DNA of 64,000 nucleotides from a bacterium (GTDB lineage: Bacteria > Campylobacterota > Campylobacteria > Campylobacterales > Sulfurimonadaceae), in assembly GCA_018825665.1 (NCBI GenBank), contig JAHJEG010000038.1:1-64000 (forward strand). The letters are read 5' to 3'. The notes beneath the pieces were generated by a model. That model was not told where the DNA came from. It made no database searches and saw nothing but the letters and a program-made list of their open reading frames with translations. The position numbers were made by a program, and so were the translations under genes. Shown here piece after piece: positions 63,145 to 64,000 of the stretch. The first letter of the stretch is position 1; the number at the start of each line of letters is the position of its first letter.

Positions 63145-63207
63145 TCATTTTACTCTTATTTTACATTGTGAAGATAGAATTATAAAATAATAGTCAAGGG
63201 GTGTGTT

Positions 63208-63669
63208 ATGAAAAAAATATTTTTACTTTTAGTCTATGTTCTGATTTTGCAGGCAGAAGATACATTAAGGGCTGTGTATGATCTCACGGCTTCAAAAACA
63301 GAGACTTTTGAGCAAAAGATTCTTAAAGCCATCGTGAGCAACAAAGCGTATTATGAGGGTCAGTTCAAAGAACTCGAAGTTGCAGTCGTGATTCATGGCG
63401 GCGCATACAAATTTTTTGTCAAAGAACTCTCAAATACGGAATATAAAGATGAAAAAGAGCTTATAAAAGCATCTTTGGAATTAAAAAAGAGAATAGAGTC
63501 CATTTCAAAAAACTACAATGTAGAGTTTTTGATGTGTGAGATAGGGGCAAAAAAACATAAGCTAAAAAGAGAAGATGTGTATTCTTTCGTAAAGATGGTT
63601 CCAAACGCGACGATAGGACTTATAGACAAACAAAACGAAGGGTATGCCTATATTCCTGTGAGAGATTAA
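63208..63669 (+). CDS. Exported DsrE-like protein
   Basis: This 153-residue protein has a short signal peptide (IFLLLVYVLILQAE) followed by a DsrE/DsrF-like fold. The pattern VAVVIHGGAYKFFVKEL, a helix ELKKRIESISKNYNVEFLMCEIG with one Cys at the switch position, and VPNATIGLIDKQNEGYAYIPV match periplasmic DsrE family members. It may handle sulfur, but a single Cys is not proof. The ATG follows AAGGGGTGTGTT. Confidence 0.75.
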   Translation: MKKIFLLLVYVLILQAEDTLRAVYDLTASKTETFEQKILKAIVSNKAYYEGQFKELEVAVVIHGGAYKFFVKELSNTEYKDEKELIKASLELKKRIESISKNYNVEFLMCEIGAKKHKLKREDVYSFVKMVPNATIGLIDKQNEGYAYIPVRD

Positions 63670-64000
63670 AGCTGACGCAATTTTTTTGTCTCTATGAAGT
63701 AGGTGTGCCCAAGATAGATAACATAAAAAATTGCACCAAAAAATATAGCAAAAGGGATTAGAGATACAAGGTACAGAGCCAGAGTCTTTAATCTGATAGT
63801 GTTTGCGCTGAAGAACCTGATCTTCTTTTCCTCATCTTTTGTACAGATATTTGAAGATATATCATAGGTCAGCATCTTGTGAAAGAAATAATACAGGGGA
63901 AAATTAAGGGCTATAATATTTACCAATGGTATGAAGTACAGAGGAATCATCAGCAAAAATAACACAAGCATGATAAACGACCATTTCAGCAGTAAAAATA
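63666..64000 (-). CDS. EI24/CysZ-type membrane protein, 5' end cut by the window
   Basis: This is the C-terminal part of a membrane protein whose start lies beyond the window edge; the frame stays open to base 64000. It shows hydrophobic helices with IPLYFIPLVNIIALNFPLYY and a last helix LVSLIPFAIFFGAIFYVIYL. The FIPLVN motif and spacing suggest the EI24 domain (etoposide-induced 2.4/CysZ family), in which CysZ is a sulfate importer. It overlaps the end of the DsrE-like gene by 4 bp in convergent orientation. An ATG at 63971 exists but falls inside a helix. Confidence 0.7.
   Translation of the reverse strand, partial: FLLLKWSFIMLVLFLLMIPLYFIPLVNIIALNFPLYYFFHKMLTYDISSNICTKDEEKKIRFFSANTIRLKTLALYLVSLIPFAIFFGAIFYVIYLGHTYFIETKKLRQL

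Overview
The window is chromosomal DNA of a low-GC Campylobacterota bacterium, most likely Sulfurimonas or a close relative. The case rests on gene content and order (flhA - Rrf2 regulator - rpsO, pyrH-rpoZ-spoT-tyrS, chemolithotroph-style nitrate genes, many PAS/GGDEF/EAL sensors) and on AT-rich promoters with TATAAT -10 boxes and little -35 sequence. I see no prophage, insertion sequence, tRNA or CRISPR array. Genes are densely packed, often with 1-base stop/start overlaps, and no gene-free stretch exceeds about 210 bases.

Layout. 1-131: a 5S rRNA that closes an rRNA operon. 254-6279: ung, an EEP nuclease, an M3 peptidase, a trypsin-like protease with a zinc ribbon, and an unknown partner protein. 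6370-18675: a nitrate-uptake and nitrate-reduction island of two divergent blocks (nrtABD versus a first nitrate reductase; narK plus a PP2C/kinase fusion versus a membrane Fe-S/DmsC fusion plus a second nitrate reductase). 18691-26799: TPR protein, GNAT-nitrilase, lipoprotein, Bax-like glucosaminidase, Ca2+/H+ antiporter, MgtE, then a small membrane protein, an MscS-like channel and an ECF sigma factor. 27007-29345: cobA-nirA, which completes nitrate assimilation. 29392-36198: pyrH, rpoZ, spoT, tyrS, a flavin oxidoreductase and an amidase. 36234-49970: DHH phosphoesterase, flhA, an Rrf2 regulator, rpsO, kdsB, tRNA methyltransferase, trpC, a GGDEF/EAL protein, yqeY, flgH and a transglutaminase-like protein. 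49980-64000: a response regulator with GGDEF/EAL, cupin, histidine kinase, SulP, DEAD-box helicase, valS, a Q/N/K-rich exported protein, a GGDEF protein, a UvrD-type helicase, an exported DsrE-like protein and a truncated EI24 gene.

How the nitrate genes fit together. Nitrate can enter by an ABC importer (NrtABD) or by an MFS carrier (NarK). It is reduced in the cytoplasm by either of two NarB/NasA-type molybdoenzymes, one of them probably fed by quinol through a fused four-cluster ferredoxin/DmsC membrane protein. Nitrite is then reduced to ammonium by siroheme-containing NirA, with CobA making the siroheme precursor. Three intergenic regions (upstream of nrtA/narB1, narK/ferredoxin-DmsC and cobA-nirA) share the same AT-rich motif and a pair of TTAAT-N5-ATTAA-like boxes 93-95 bp apart. 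I read these as the operators of one nitrate-assimilation regulon; no regulator for it is encoded in the island.

Other points for follow-up are an ECF sigma gene that begins directly and in frame after the stop codon of an MscS-like channel gene with no ATG/GTG/TTG, a second gene whose signal peptide needs an ATA start, and a perfect 14-bp hairpin in the first codons of the DEAD-box helicase gene.
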